Source: Actinomycetes bacterium
GTDB lineage: Bacteria; Actinomycetota; Acidimicrobiia; Acidimicrobiales; Bog-793
Direction of reading: 5' to 3'
Assembly (NCBI GenBank): GCA_021798985.1
Contig: JAJZBI010000005.1
Coordinates: forward strand, 1-64,000
Length of the DNA stretch: 64,000 bases
Shown here: in pieces, positions 32,531 through 41,420 of the stretch
Position numbering within the stretch: the first letter of the stretch is position 1
How the letters are laid out: the number at the start of each line of letters is the position of its first letter
Translations under genes and position numbers: made by a program
Notes under the pieces: generated by a model
What the model saw: only the letters and a program-made list of their open reading frames with translations
Databases searched by the model: none
What the model was told of the DNA's origin: nothing

Positions 32531-34592
32531 CTGGGAAGTCCTCCGCCGTGATCCTCCAGGCACCGTCGGCGGGGAACCCGGGCGCGGGTCGCGTCGCGCC
32601 GGGCCATCCCCCCGCCATCAGGGCGAGCGCGCTCAGCAGGGCCCCGTTGCCCGGTAGGTAGCAGGGAAGGTCCGCGCCCTGGTAGTTGTGGCCGTTCGGC
32701 AAGTAGCGATTCTTCGCCACGTCCATTGTGAGCAGCGCCACGGCGTCCTCGTCCCGGGCGAGCCGCGCTGCGCACATCGCGAGGGCGGGGAAGTCCCAGC
32801 CCCACGTGCTCGCCCAGTCCCAGTCCGCGAGCACGCTGTCGAGCGTCGCCGACATCACGGCCGGGTCGATGCGGCGACTTGGTGGCAAGAAGCCAAGGGC
32901 GAGGCACATCGCTGGGTGGTCCGAACGGGTAAGAAATGGCGGCACGCCGTTCGCCGCGTAGATGCCGTCCTGGCGAACCGGGGGGACGAGGCGCTCGGCC
33001 ACGGTGGTGAGCCACGGCGCGCACCCGAGCCCGAGACGTTCGCGCCAGGTCTGGGCGAGCTCGAGGCCGAAGGCGAAGTAGGACAGCTCGAAGGTGGGAT
33101 TGCATAGGCGCGCCCGCTCGGCCGCATCGCACTCTTGGGCGGGAACGAGCGGTGGCCCGAGCTCAAAGCCGGCAGGCGTCTCCTCGGCGAAGTCGGCCAT
33201 GAACTCGGCAGTCGCCAGAACCACCTGGCCGTAGCGCTCCAGGGTGATTGGCGAGGGGCGGGACCGATAGAGGAGCTCGGCGAGGTAGATGGGATGGGGC
33301 TGCTGCCAGATCAAAAAGGCACTGATCGGGCTGGGCCCTTCCCGCCCGTCGGGGCCGACCTGCTTTGGCCATCGGGCGCCGCGATATCCCTGGGCGCGCG
33401 CCAGCTCGCGGGCCTTCTCGAGATGGGTGCCGTACCAGGCCATGCTGGGCTCGAGGAGCTCGGGGCGGCCCCACAGGGGGAAGTGCGCGCCGTGCCAGAA
33501 GTGCATCTCCAGATGGAAGCGTCCGTACCAGCTGTTGACCGTGAGGCCGGTCTCTTGCGGGGGGAGCGAGCCGGCGCAATTGATGGCGGTCAGGTACTGC
33601 GAGAGCACTGCACGCCGTTCGAGCTCGTGGGCTCGCGGATCCTTGCTCGCCGCCAACTCGATCGCCGCGCCGTCGGTCCAGAACGCCGCCCAGTGCAGCG
33701 CCGCCGCCTCCTCAACCGAAGCAAAGCTCGGCAGCGGCGCCTCGGGCGCTTCTTCGGGCGCGAACTCGGCGACGAACCACCACGCGTCTTGGTCGCTCGA
33801 GAGCACAAAGCCGTGGGCGGCGCTGCGCTCGAGCGACGCCCCAGCGCTGGCGCGCACGGCGACGCGATAGCGGGTGTCGTCGAGCGCGCGCTCGATCCTC
33901 CAGCCGCCCGCCGTGCGCGACAGCTCGCTTCGATGCGCGTCGTCTCGGGTCCAGTCCGCGGCGAGGTTCCACGACATCGAGCCGTAGGGGAAGGCGAACG
34001 CCACGGCGATGTTGGCGCGCGCGGGGGCCGTGAGCCTCACCGCGAGCAGGTTCCGGCTCGGATGACACAGCGTGCGCACGAAGACGCCGTGCCCACCAAG
34101 TGAGAACCTGCTCTCCAGGCGTCCGGCCCACAGATCGAGCCGCTGGTGAGCGCCGTGCATCGCCGTGGGATCGAGCGCAGCACCGTCGGGGAGCCGGCAG
34201 AGCCCGATCCGGCCGAGATCGAGCCGGTGAGGGTTTGCCCGCAGCCACTGGTCGTCGTTTGGCGCCTCGCCCGGCGCGGGTTCGAGGGGGCCGCGATAGT
34301 CGAGATAGGGGACCTGGCCCTTGCGGGTGGCATAGCTGCGGCGGCTCGGTTCGGGAATGGCGCCGCCCGGGAGTGGGCAGCTGTGCCAGGCCCACTGTGC
34401 CTCGGTGGTCAGCAGGCTCCCGGGCGCGCCACCGTTGCGCGGGCCAAGGGGGTAGCGCCCAGGCAGGCTCTGTAGCCCGGTGAGATCGGCGGTGAAGCAG
34501 AACTCTCCGTTGCCGACCGAAAGTGGCGAGTCCTTGGCCACGCCGTCGATGACGACGGCGTGGCGGTCGACGAGCGCGCGCCGGTCGATCAC
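32520..34592 (-). CDS. Six-hairpin glycosidase-like protein (GH65/GH95-like), specificity unknown
   Basis: A 690-residue protein without signal peptide. The N-terminal 270 residues are beta-rich; the rest looks like an (alpha/alpha)6 barrel with GLTVNSWYGRFHLEMHFWHGAHFPLWGRPELLEPSMAWY, the region that in GH65/GH94/GH95 relatives lines the active site, and WASTWGWDFPALAMCAARL near the end. E in HLEMHFWH is a candidate catalytic acid. Close characterised relatives are not known to me. It starts four bases after the permease stop and is coupled to the GH5 gene, so it presumably processes the same imported oligosaccharide. Confidence 0.7.
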   Translation of the reverse strand: MIDRRALVDRHAVVIDGVAKDSPLSVGNGEFCFTADLTGLQSLPGRYPLGPRNGGAPGSLLTTEAQWAWHSCPLPGGAIPEPSRRSYATRKGQVPYLDYRGPLEPAPGEAPNDDQWLRANPHRLDLGRIGLCRLPDGAALDPTAMHGAHQRLDLWAGRLESRFSLGGHGVFVRTLCHPSRNLLAVRLTAPARANIAVAFAFPYGSMSWNLAADWTRDDAHRSELSRTAGGWRIERALDDTRYRVAVRASAGASLERSAAHGFVLSSDQDAWWFVAEFAPEEAPEAPLPSFASVEEAAALHWAAFWTDGAAIELAASKDPRAHELERRAVLSQYLTAINCAGSLPPQETGLTVNSWYGRFHLEMHFWHGAHFPLWGRPELLEPSMAWYGTHLEKARELARAQGYRGARWPKQVGPDGREGPSPISAFLIWQQPHPIYLAELLYRSRPSPITLERYGQVVLATAEFMADFAEETPAGFELGPPLVPAQECDAAERARLCNPTFELSYFAFGLELAQTWRERLGLGCAPWLTTVAERLVPPVRQDGIYAANGVPPFLTRSDHPAMCLALGFLPPSRRIDPAVMSATLDSVLADWDWASTWGWDFPALAMCAARLARDEDAVALLTMDVAKNRYLPNGHNYQGADLPCYLPGNGALLSALALMAGGWPGATRPAPGFPADGAWRITAEDFPGVL

Positions 34593-34596
34593 GCCA

Positions 34597-35475
34597 TCAT
34601 CCCCGCAGACCGGTCGTCGAGATGCCCTCGAGCAACAGCCGCTGGAACGCGAGGAAGAACCCGAAGATCGGGAGCAAGGAGACGACCGACATCGCCAGGA
34701 GCTGGCCCCAGGACGACTGGCTCGTGCTGTCGACGAACGCGCCGAGGGCGACGGGGATGGTGAAGTGCGCCGGGTTGCCGCTCAGGTAGATGAGCTGGGA
34801 GAAGAAGTCGCTCCAGGTCCAAAGGAAGGTGAAGATCGCGGTGGTGGCGAGCGCCGGCACGCACAGCGGCAGGATGACCGTGGCAAAGAGCCGGAACTTG
34901 CCGCACCCGTCGATCTCCGCCGAGTCGTCGAGCTCACGGGGGATGGTGCGGATGAACTGGACGAGCAGGAAGACGAAGAACGCATCGACGGCCAGGAACT
35001 TCGGCACCACGAGCGGGGCGATGGTGCCGACCCAGCCGAGATACTTAAACAAGATGTACTGGGGCACGATCGTCGCGTGCAGCGGGAGCATGATGCTCGT
35101 CAACATGATGGCGAACAGGACCCGACGCAGCGGAAAGCGCAAGCGGGCGAAGGCGAAGGCGGCGAGGCTGCAGGAGACCAGGTTGCCGAGCACGCAGAGC
35201 AGGCAGAGGACGACCGAGTTGACGAGAAAGCCGGTCATCGAATAGCCGAGACCGTCCCAGCCCTGGGTGTAGTTGGAGAAGATCCAGGTCGTGGGCACGA
35301 TGCCCGTGGTCGAGAAGATCTGGCCCTCGGGCTTGAAGGACGAACCGATCATCCAAAGCAGCGGATAGAGCATCACGACGCCGCCCGCCGCGATCAACAG
35401 GCGCCCGATCCCCCGAGGGATGCGTCGCCACGCGAGGACAGCGGTCGCCGAGCGGCTTGGGGTGAGCCTGATCAT
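34597..35475 (-). CDS. Sugar ABC transporter permease, MalG/UgpE type
   Basis: A 292-residue carbohydrate-type (CUT1) permease: six membrane segments and the EAA-loop EIDGCGKFRLFATVILPLCVPAL that contacts the ATPase. ATGA overlap with the upstream permease. No ATPase gene is in the cluster, so a shared MsiK-type ATPase elsewhere in the genome is likely, as in many actinobacteria. Confidence 0.9.
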   Translation of the reverse strand: MIRLTPSRSATAVLAWRRIPRGIGRLLIAAGGVVMLYPLLWMIGSSFKPEGQIFSTTGIVPTTWIFSNYTQGWDGLGYSMTGFLVNSVVLCLLCVLGNLVSCSLAAFAFARLRFPLRRVLFAIMLTSIMLPLHATIVPQYILFKYLGWVGTIAPLVVPKFLAVDAFFVFLLVQFIRTIPRELDDSAEIDGCGKFRLFATVILPLCVPALATTAIFTFLWTWSDFFSQLIYLSGNPAHFTIPVALGAFVDSTSQSSWGQLLAMSVVSLLPIFGFFLAFQRLLLEGISTTGLRG

Positions 35476-36449
35476 GACTGGTGGTCCATGTAGAAGACCC
35501 AGCGCCTGGAACTGGCGAAGATGGCCGCGGTGACGAGCGCGATCGCGACCAGGAGCAGCCACGCCATCGCTGCGCCATAGCCCATGTTCAGCTGCCCGAA
35601 GGCTTGTTGGTACAGATACAGGGTGTAGAAGAGGGTGCTGTTGGCCGGCCCTCCGCTCCCGCCGCTGATCACGTAGGCCGGCGTGAATGCCTGGAAGGAT
35701 GCGATCACCTGCAGCACGAGGTTGAACAAGATCAGCGGGCTGAGCAGCGGCAAGGTGACCTTGCGGAACTGCGCGAAGCGCCGGGCGCCGTCCACGCTCG
35801 CCGCCTCGTAGAGCTCCTTTGGGATGTTGCGCAGCCCGGCAAGGAAGATGATCATCGGGGCGCCGAACTGCCAGATCGCGAGGACGACGAGGGTGTAGAT
35901 CGCGGTGTGGGGGTCGTCTATCCATGCCGGCGGGTTGTGCCAGCCAAAGAACTCGACGATGCGGTCGATCGTTCCGTCGTAGCCGAACAGGGTCCGCCAC
36001 ACGATCGCGATCGCGACGCTCGAGCCGAGCAGCGAGGGTACGTAGTAGATCGCACGCACGAGCCCGAGCGCCCGCATTCCCCGGTTCAGCACGAGCGCGA
36101 GCAGCAAGGCGAAGGCGAGCTGGGAAGGCACCGAGACGCCGACGTAAAGGAGCGTCACCTTGACTGCCGTGAGAAACAGTGGGTCGTGGACTAGCGCGCT
36201 GTAGTTGCTGAAGCCGGTCCACTGCGGCGCCGACAACAGGTTGTAGCGCGTGAAGGAGAGCCACAGCGAGGCGATCATCGGGCCGAGCGTGATCCCGATC
36301 AGGCCGAGGAACCACGGCGCGAGGAACAGGTATCCGGCGAGCGCCTCCCGTTGGCGTCGCGTCAGCCGGCGTCGCGGCGGTGGGTTGCGATCGGCAACGG
36401 GAGGCGGTGCGGTCGCGTGCGCCTCGACCGTCACGCCGGGGGATGCCAC
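35472..36449 (-). CDS. Sugar ABC transporter permease, MalF/UgpA type
   Basis: A 325-residue CUT1 permease with a 40-residue basic N-terminal tail, six membrane segments starting YLFLAPWFLGLIG, and the EAA loop EAASVDGARRFAQFRKVTLPLLSP. The GTG start immediately follows the stop of the binding-protein gene without any gap. Partner of the MalG-type permease. Confidence 0.9.
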   Translation of the reverse strand: MASPGVTVEAHATAPPPVADRNPPPRRRLTRRQREALAGYLFLAPWFLGLIGITLGPMIASLWLSFTRYNLLSAPQWTGFSNYSALVHDPLFLTAVKVTLLYVGVSVPSQLAFALLLALVLNRGMRALGLVRAIYYVPSLLGSSVAIAIVWRTLFGYDGTIDRIVEFFGWHNPPAWIDDPHTAIYTLVVLAIWQFGAPMIIFLAGLRNIPKELYEAASVDGARRFAQFRKVTLPLLSPLILFNLVLQVIASFQAFTPAYVISGGSGGPANSTLFYTLYLYQQAFGQLNMGYGAAMAWLLLVAIALVTAAIFASSRRWVFYMDHQS

Positions 36450-37805
36450 CTAGCTGAGCGCCCTGCGGGCGAGGCTCATTGCCTGTTCGGAGGCCTGGGA
36501 GATGCTCGAAGTGCCGAGCGCGATGTCCTGAGCGGCGTTTTGGAAGATCGACGTGAGTGCACCACTTTTGCCCGGAGCGACCGGCTCCGCGCGGGTGAGG
36601 GGACCGTACTCGGCTTCGAAGGCCACCTCGGCGCGATCCGATGCGGTGAGCCGCGGGCTGTGGAGCACCTCCTTCTCGTTTCGCACCGCTGCAGGAATCC
36701 CGCGCTCCACCCCGAGGGCACGCACGGCATGGGGATTGTTGACGCAGAAGTTGATGAAGTTCGCCGCGACCGTTGGTGCTTTGGAGTGGGCCGAGACGCT
36801 GAAGAACTGCGATGCCTGCACGAAGTCACCGACGAGCGATCCCTTGGGGCCGAGCGGGTAGCGGATGAGCCCCACCTTGTCTTTCATCAGCGGCTGGTAC
36901 TGACTCAAGAAGTTCGAGTACTGGAAGGTGAACACCGCCTGGCCGAGTACCAGGGGATTGCCCTCGTTGGTGCCGTTCTGGATCGACGCCGCCTCGAGCG
37001 TGCCGGGCACGATCAGGCCCTTGTTCCGGAGGTTTTGCCAGTACGAGAAGTAGTCCTCGAGCTCTTTCACCCCGAAGGCGAGCTGACCGGCCGGTGTGTA
37101 CATCCGGCGGTACTTCTGCAGGACCCAGACCGACATCACCGGGCCACCGGTCCCGCTGTTGTCGTCGCAAGGGTAGACGCCGCTCGGGAGCTTCTTCTTC
37201 AGCTCCTCGAGGTAGGATTCGAACTCGGCCCAGGTGTAGTTCTTCGGCGGTGGCTGCATGCCGGCCTTTTTGATCAGGGTCTCGTTGTAGACCACCGCCG
37301 GCATGTTGCCACCGAGCGTGACCGCGTACAGGTGGCGGTTCACGGTGCCGCCGAGGAGCTGTCCCGGGTCGAAGCCGGTGAGGTCGATGACCGAGCCGCC
37401 CTTGGCATGATCGGCCTTGTCGCCATAGGAGAGGTTGTCCAAAGAGAGCAGCTGGTGCTCGTCGGCGTACTCAGGAACATAGCTCCCACCGAGCTGGACA
37501 ACATCGGGAAGGTCACCCGCCGCGGCCTTGACGTTCATCGCGTCGAAGTAGTTGGAGAAGTCCGAAAAGAACGGGGTGACGTGCCATCCCTTGTGCTGCG
37601 ACTCAAAGAGCTTGATGACCTCTTCGGTGCGCGCGTCGCGCGTCGTCCCGCCCCACCAAGCGACCTGGATATCTGCCGACTTGGGGTACTTCACCCGCGC
37701 CGCGGAGCGGACGCTCGCCGAGGCGGACTGGCCGAGCAGCGGAGCGGCCGCTGCTGCCGCCGCCGTCCCGGCCGCGAGACGCAAGAAATCACGCCGACTT
37801 ACCAC
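36450..37805 (-). CDS. Tat-exported sugar-binding protein of an ABC importer
   Basis: A 451-residue extracellular solute-binding protein (family 1). A twin-arginine signal VSRRDFLRLAAG starts at residue 2 and an alanine-rich core follows. Binding-protein features include IQVAWWGG, KAAAGDLPDVVQLGGSYV and YNETLIKKAGMQPPPKNYTWAEF. The GTG has AAGGGGG six bases upstream; a longer frame would put 24 residues before the Tat motif. First gene of the glycan-use operon. Confidence 0.9.
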   Translation of the reverse strand: MVSRRDFLRLAAGTAAAAAAAPLLGQSASASVRSAARVKYPKSADIQVAWWGGTTRDARTEEVIKLFESQHKGWHVTPFFSDFSNYFDAMNVKAAAGDLPDVVQLGGSYVPEYADEHQLLSLDNLSYGDKADHAKGGSVIDLTGFDPGQLLGGTVNRHLYAVTLGGNMPAVVYNETLIKKAGMQPPPKNYTWAEFESYLEELKKKLPSGVYPCDDNSGTGGPVMSVWVLQKYRRMYTPAGQLAFGVKELEDYFSYWQNLRNKGLIVPGTLEAASIQNGTNEGNPLVLGQAVFTFQYSNFLSQYQPLMKDKVGLIRYPLGPKGSLVGDFVQASQFFSVSAHSKAPTVAANFINFCVNNPHAVRALGVERGIPAAVRNEKEVLHSPRLTASDRAEVAFEAEYGPLTRAEPVAPGKSGALTSIFQNAAQDIALGTSSISQASEQAMSLARRALS

Positions 37806-37921
37806 TTGACTCCCCCTTGGTCCATGCCGGCCTCCGAACAGCCCGCCGCGTGGCAGGCCGAGCACCCCCGCGCCCGGCACCTCGTGAGCTCTCCATCACC
37901 GACGTCTACCCGACTAGATTT

Positions 37922-37977
37922 GTTTCGGTGTGAAACGTACTCATCGGAAAGGTACCGGTGGGCCTCGGCGCCGTCAA
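37922..37977 (-). promoter_or_regulatory. Promoter and ROK operator of the glycan operon
   Basis: Minus strand: -35 TTGACG (37977-37972), 17 bases, -10 TACCTT (37954-37949), and the 15-base palindrome GTTTCACACCGAAAC (37936-37922) about five bases after the likely start. The palindrome also lies between the divergent ROK gene and its possible upstream elements, so one site may control both. Confidence 0.72.
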
Positions 37978-37985
37978 GGTGCAAC

Positions 37986-39257
37986 ATGAGGCGGGTGTCC
38001 GGAGACGAAGGGACGGCCACGTTGGCCTCGAACCAGATGAACGACCGCCGCGGTGCAGACCACCACAGCGTGCGTCTCGCCAACCTCAGCCTCGTGCTTG
38101 AAGAGCTCCGGCGGCACGGCCCGGCGTCGCGCGCCGAGATCGCGGCGCGCGTCGGCCTGGCGCGCCCCACGCTGACGCGGCTGGTCGGCGAGCTGTTGGA
38201 CCTGCGCCTGGTTCGCGAGGCGGGCCAGAGCGGCGGACGACCGGGGCGGCCGGGGACGATGGTCGAGATCGACGGGGCGCACGTCTTCGCCGTCGGCGCG
38301 GAGATCAACGTCGACGCGATCACGCTCATCGTTCACGATCTCGCGGGGACCGAGCGCGCCCGGCGGCGCGCGGCGCTTGATGCCCGGCGTGTCGGCCCCG
38401 AGGCGAGCGTGCGGCGGCTCGCCGCCTTGCTCGGCGACGCCGTCGCCGAAGCAGCTCGCCCGCTCGAGCGACCGCCGGAGATCGCTGGGTTCGCAACGGC
38501 GGTCCCCGGCCTCGTCGACGTCGAGGGAGGTCTGCTGGTAAACGCACCGAACCTCAAGTGGCAGCGGGTCCCCTTCGCCTCGCTGTTGCGCCATGCGCTC
38601 GGTTCGGACGACGTCACGGTCAGCATCGGCAATGACGGCAACTTCGGCGCGCTGGCCGAGTACTGGCGCGGTGGAAGCGCTGGTGCCCGCCACCTCGTCG
38701 CCATCATCGGCGAGGTCGGCATCGGCGCCGGCGCCGTCGTCGATGGGCAGCTCCTCACCGGATCGCACGGCCGTGCACTCGAGGTGGGCCACCTCGTGGT
38801 CGACCCGGGCGGCCCGCGGTGCGGTTGCGGTCGGAGCGGCTGTTGGGAGGCGATCGTCGGCCTCGACGCGTTCCTCTCATCGCTCGGCATGCCGGCGAGC
38901 GGGCGGCGCCCCGAGGCGTTGGTCAAACAGGTGGTGGCGCTCGCCCGTCGCAAGGACTCCGCAGCGCTGGCGGCGCTCGAGCGGCTCGGACGCTTCGTCG
39001 GGATCGGGGTTGCCAATCTGATCAATACCTTCGATCCCGACGTGGTGGTGCTCGGCGGCTATTTCACCCACGTCGCCACCTGGCTGCTGCCCGCCCTGTG
39101 GCAATGCGTCGAGGCTCAGGTGATCGTCACGGACACCCCCGCGGAAAAGCTCGTGGTGCCATCCAGCCTCGGCTTTCGGGCGGCGGCGCTCGGTGCGGCG
39201 CTGCACGCGGCCGAGGCGGTTTTTTCCAACCCGACGCTCTTCGCCCGTCCCAGCTGA
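37986..39257 (+). CDS. ROK-family transcriptional regulator
   Basis: A 423-residue NagC/XylR-type ROK repressor: N-terminal winged HTH (GPASRAEIAARVGLARPTLTRLVGELLDL) and a sugar-kinase-like domain with IGNDGNFGALAEYW, EVGHLVVDPGGPRCGCGRSGCWEA (the zinc CxCGxxGC motif) and NLINTFDPDVVVLGG. The phosphate-binding part of a true kinase (DxGxTK) is replaced by VGAEINVDAITL, so it is a regulator, not an enzyme. ATG at 37986 (AAGG upstream) was taken; 38037 is an alternative. Divergent from the sugar operon it likely represses. Confidence 0.88.
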   Translation: MRRVSGDEGTATLASNQMNDRRGADHHSVRLANLSLVLEELRRHGPASRAEIAARVGLARPTLTRLVGELLDLRLVREAGQSGGRPGRPGTMVEIDGAHVFAVGAEINVDAITLIVHDLAGTERARRRAALDARRVGPEASVRRLAALLGDAVAEAARPLERPPEIAGFATAVPGLVDVEGGLLVNAPNLKWQRVPFASLLRHALGSDDVTVSIGNDGNFGALAEYWRGGSAGARHLVAIIGEVGIGAGAVVDGQLLTGSHGRALEVGHLVVDPGGPRCGCGRSGCWEAIVGLDAFLSSLGMPASGRRPEALVKQVVALARRKDSAALAALERLGRFVGIGVANLINTFDPDVVVLGGYFTHVATWLLPALWQCVEAQVIVTDTPAEKLVVPSSLGFRAAALGAALHAAEAVFSNPTLFARPS

Positions 39258-39749
39258 GCGCCCGGGCCTTCTGGCCCTCACCCACAGGTGACGCCACGGG
39301 CGACGCGCCGCTCCCTGGGGCGCGCGGCGGGGACCAAGGCGCCGGGCCGGCGCAGGAACGCCCGTTGCGCGTGACGCGGTCCCGTCCCACGCACGGACAT
39401 CGCGATGGTGGCCGCTTCTCGTATCGAGCTGCCGTCGCCGCCGCCGTCCATGGACCGCGCGGCCACCTCGGCTGCGCCTTGGCGATGTGGAATCGATCGC
39501 TTGGCGCGCCGGCGTGCAGACGCGGAACAGGAACTCGTCATCGGCCGTGGTGGACAAGCGCGCGGGCAGGCGTCTGCGCCGCCCGCTCGATGTCGTCGGG
39601 GAGGGGCGAGCGCACGGTGGCGTTGGTCGAAGGATTCGGCCCATGGTCCATGATCGGATGCTGGGCACGTCCGCACTCCGGGCATCCCTTGGGCGATCCG
39701 GGGTGGCTCGGCGCGGCATGGATCGGCGTGCCTGGCCAGCGCACCCCGC
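39258..39749. other. Gap without a supportable gene
   Basis: About 490 bases between the ROK gene and the phosphoesterase stop. Short frames on both strands are Arg/Pro-rich and lack motifs. A minus-frame stretch resembling LSTTADDEFLFRVCTPARQA near 39490-39560 may be a relic. No terminator with a T-run is visible after ROK. Confidence 0.5.
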
Positions 39750-40523
39750 CTACGCCACGCCGCGGTGCTCGCCTCCCCCGGTGGCGCACTCCATCTCGCT
39801 TCCTCCGAGACAGTAGATGCGGTAGGGGTGGTGGATCACCGGCTGGGCGACGTTGCGCACCACCACGCCGCCCGCGGTCACCCCGCGCTCGGTGCCGCGG
39901 TGGGCATGGCCGTGGATGGCGAGGTCGGCCCGCACGCCGGCGAGCTCGCCATCGACGGCCTCGCCCAGTACGTAGCTGCCGAGGAAGGCGTGGATCCCGA
40001 CGGGCTCGCCGGTGAGCGTGGTGTCGGTCGGCGAGAAGTGCGTGAGGGCGACGCGGTAGTCGGCCTCGAGTCGAGCAAGGGCGTCGGCCAGCCGCTCGGC
40101 GCTGTGGCGCGTGGCGCGCACGAACTGCTTCATGAGCTCCTCGCCGAACTCGGTGGCACACGCGCCCGCGAAGCCGCCGCCGAAGCCCTTCACCCCAGCG
40201 ATGCCGAGACGCTGCTCGCCGACCTCGAGGACCATCGCCTCGCCCTCGAGGAGGATGATCCCGCCCTCTTCGAGCAGCCAGGCGATCTCCTTGTCGACGC
40301 CTCCGTGGTGGTCGTGGTTGCCGAGCACCGCGACGGTGGGCACGGCGAGGTTGCCGAGCTCGGCGGCCACCACGGCGGCCTCCTCAAGGGTGCCGAGACG
40401 GGTCAGATCCCCGGCGAGCAACAAGACGTCGGCCTCGTCGGCGATCTTGGCGTAGCGCTCGCGCACGACGCCGGCGCAGTCAGTCCCGAGGTGGATGTCG
40501 CCGACCGCCGCGATGCGGATCAT
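39750..40523 (-). CDS. Calcineurin-like metallophosphoesterase
   Basis: A 257-residue protein with the metallophosphoesterase blocks VGDIHLG, AGDLTRLG, LGNHDHHGG, LTHFSP and IHGHAHRG, i.e. all two-metal ligands. ATG overlaps the BON gene stop (ATGA). The substrate is unknown; family members range from nucleotide to protein phosphatases and nucleases. Confidence 0.88.
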   Translation of the reverse strand: MIRIAAVGDIHLGTDCAGVVRERYAKIADEADVLLLAGDLTRLGTLEEAAVVAAELGNLAVPTVAVLGNHDHHGGVDKEIAWLLEEGGIILLEGEAMVLEVGEQRLGIAGVKGFGGGFAGACATEFGEELMKQFVRATRHSAERLADALARLEADYRVALTHFSPTDTTLTGEPVGIHAFLGSYVLGEAVDGELAGVRADLAIHGHAHRGTERGVTAGGVVVRNVAQPVIHHPYRIYCLGGSEMECATGGGEHRGVA

Positions 40524-40774
40524 GAGAGCCGCTCTACGCCGCCGCCCGTCGGGCTGAGGTCGGTGATCTCCACCTCGTTGCGGACCGCCAGGTCGGGCGC
40601 GACCTCGGTGATGACCGTGACGACGGCCTGGCGGCGCGCCTCGCTCTCGACTTGCCCGCGCACATGCGCGATGTCGCCCACCAGGCGCACCTCGAGGCCG
40701 AGCTCGCCAAGGCGCGGGTCGGTCGCGAATCGCTCCCGCAAGCGCTCGATCAGATAGGCGCGCGCCTCAGCCAC
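40520..40774 (-). CDS. Small BON-domain protein
   Basis: An 84-residue protein nearly all of which is a BON domain (LEVRLVGDIAHVRGQVESEARRQAV, then EVAPDLAVRNEVEIT). No signal peptide or membrane segment. Other BON proteins bind membranes or phospholipids; a lone cytosolic copy has no known job. The GTG start overlaps the nucleotidyltransferase stop by eight bases. Confidence 0.75.
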   Translation of the reverse strand: MAEARAYLIERLRERFATDPRLGELGLEVRLVGDIAHVRGQVESEARRQAVVTVITEVAPDLAVRNEVEITDLSPTGGGVERLS

Positions 40775-41420
40775 GAGGCGGACCGCTCTGGGAGCAGCAG
40801 GTGACCTGCTCGGCGAGGCGGGCGAGCGCCCACGGCGGCACGCCGAGGTCGTTGGACTGGGCGAAGGCGAGCAGGGCGAGCATGCGCCGGACGGCTTTGC
40901 GGCTGGCGCGCTCGGCGAGGTACTCCCAGTCGATCGGCGCCTGAGCGAGCACCTCGAGCGCGTCGTACCAGTGGTTGGGGACCGCCTCGGCGGTCGCGGC
41001 GGCCTTGATGAGCACGAGGTCCTCGGGCGAGACCACGCGCGCCCAGCTGGCACCCACCGGCTCGTCGCGGGCGTGGCGGCGCATCTCGGCGTCGAGGCCG
41101 ATGCCCCCGGCGCAGTGGAAGATGACGTCGACCATCACGTCGTCGAGGAATGCCTTGAACAGCCAGTCGGGGAAGGTCTCCTCGGTCCGAAAGCCCCGCT
41201 TGGCGAGCGCAGCGAGCGCCTGGTGGGCGCGCTCGGGGCGCACGAGCACGTCGATGTCATGGGTGTGGCGCGTCCGGCCGTAGGCGAAGGTGCTCAGCCC
41301 GCCGATGAGGACATAGTCCACCTCGGCATCGGCGAGGCCGGCGATCGCCTCCTCGAGCACCCGGGCGAAGCTCTCGTGCTCAGAGCCCCGAAGCGGCCGG
41401 CCGTCCGGCGTCTCCATCAC
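40767..41420 (-). CDS. Nucleotidyltransferase-fold protein
   Basis: A 217-residue protein with the MNT/AbiEii-type polymerase-beta fold: YVLIGGLSTFAYGRTRHTHDIDVLV gives GG and the metal motif DID, followed by VDVIFH for the third acid. Such proteins are antitoxin- or toxin-like or resistance-type transferases. No HEPN partner is next to it; it is coupled instead to a BON protein and a phosphoesterase. GTG start with AGAGGG; ATG one codon on is an alternative. Confidence 0.75.
   Translation of the reverse strand: MMETPDGRPLRGSEHESFARVLEEAIAGLADAEVDYVLIGGLSTFAYGRTRHTHDIDVLVRPERAHQALAALAKRGFRTEETFPDWLFKAFLDDVMVDVIFHCAGGIGLDAEMRRHARDEPVGASWARVVSPEDLVLIKAAATAEAVPNHWYDALEVLAQAPIDWEYLAERASRKAVRRMLALLAFAQSNDLGVPPWALARLAEQVTCCSQSGPPRG

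Noticed and set aside
36351-37985. Extension of the ROK gene upstream to give a 968-codon frame
   Set aside because: The added part lies antisense to the sugar-binding-protein gene and has no protein-like pattern; the HTH starts about 18 residues after the chosen ATG.
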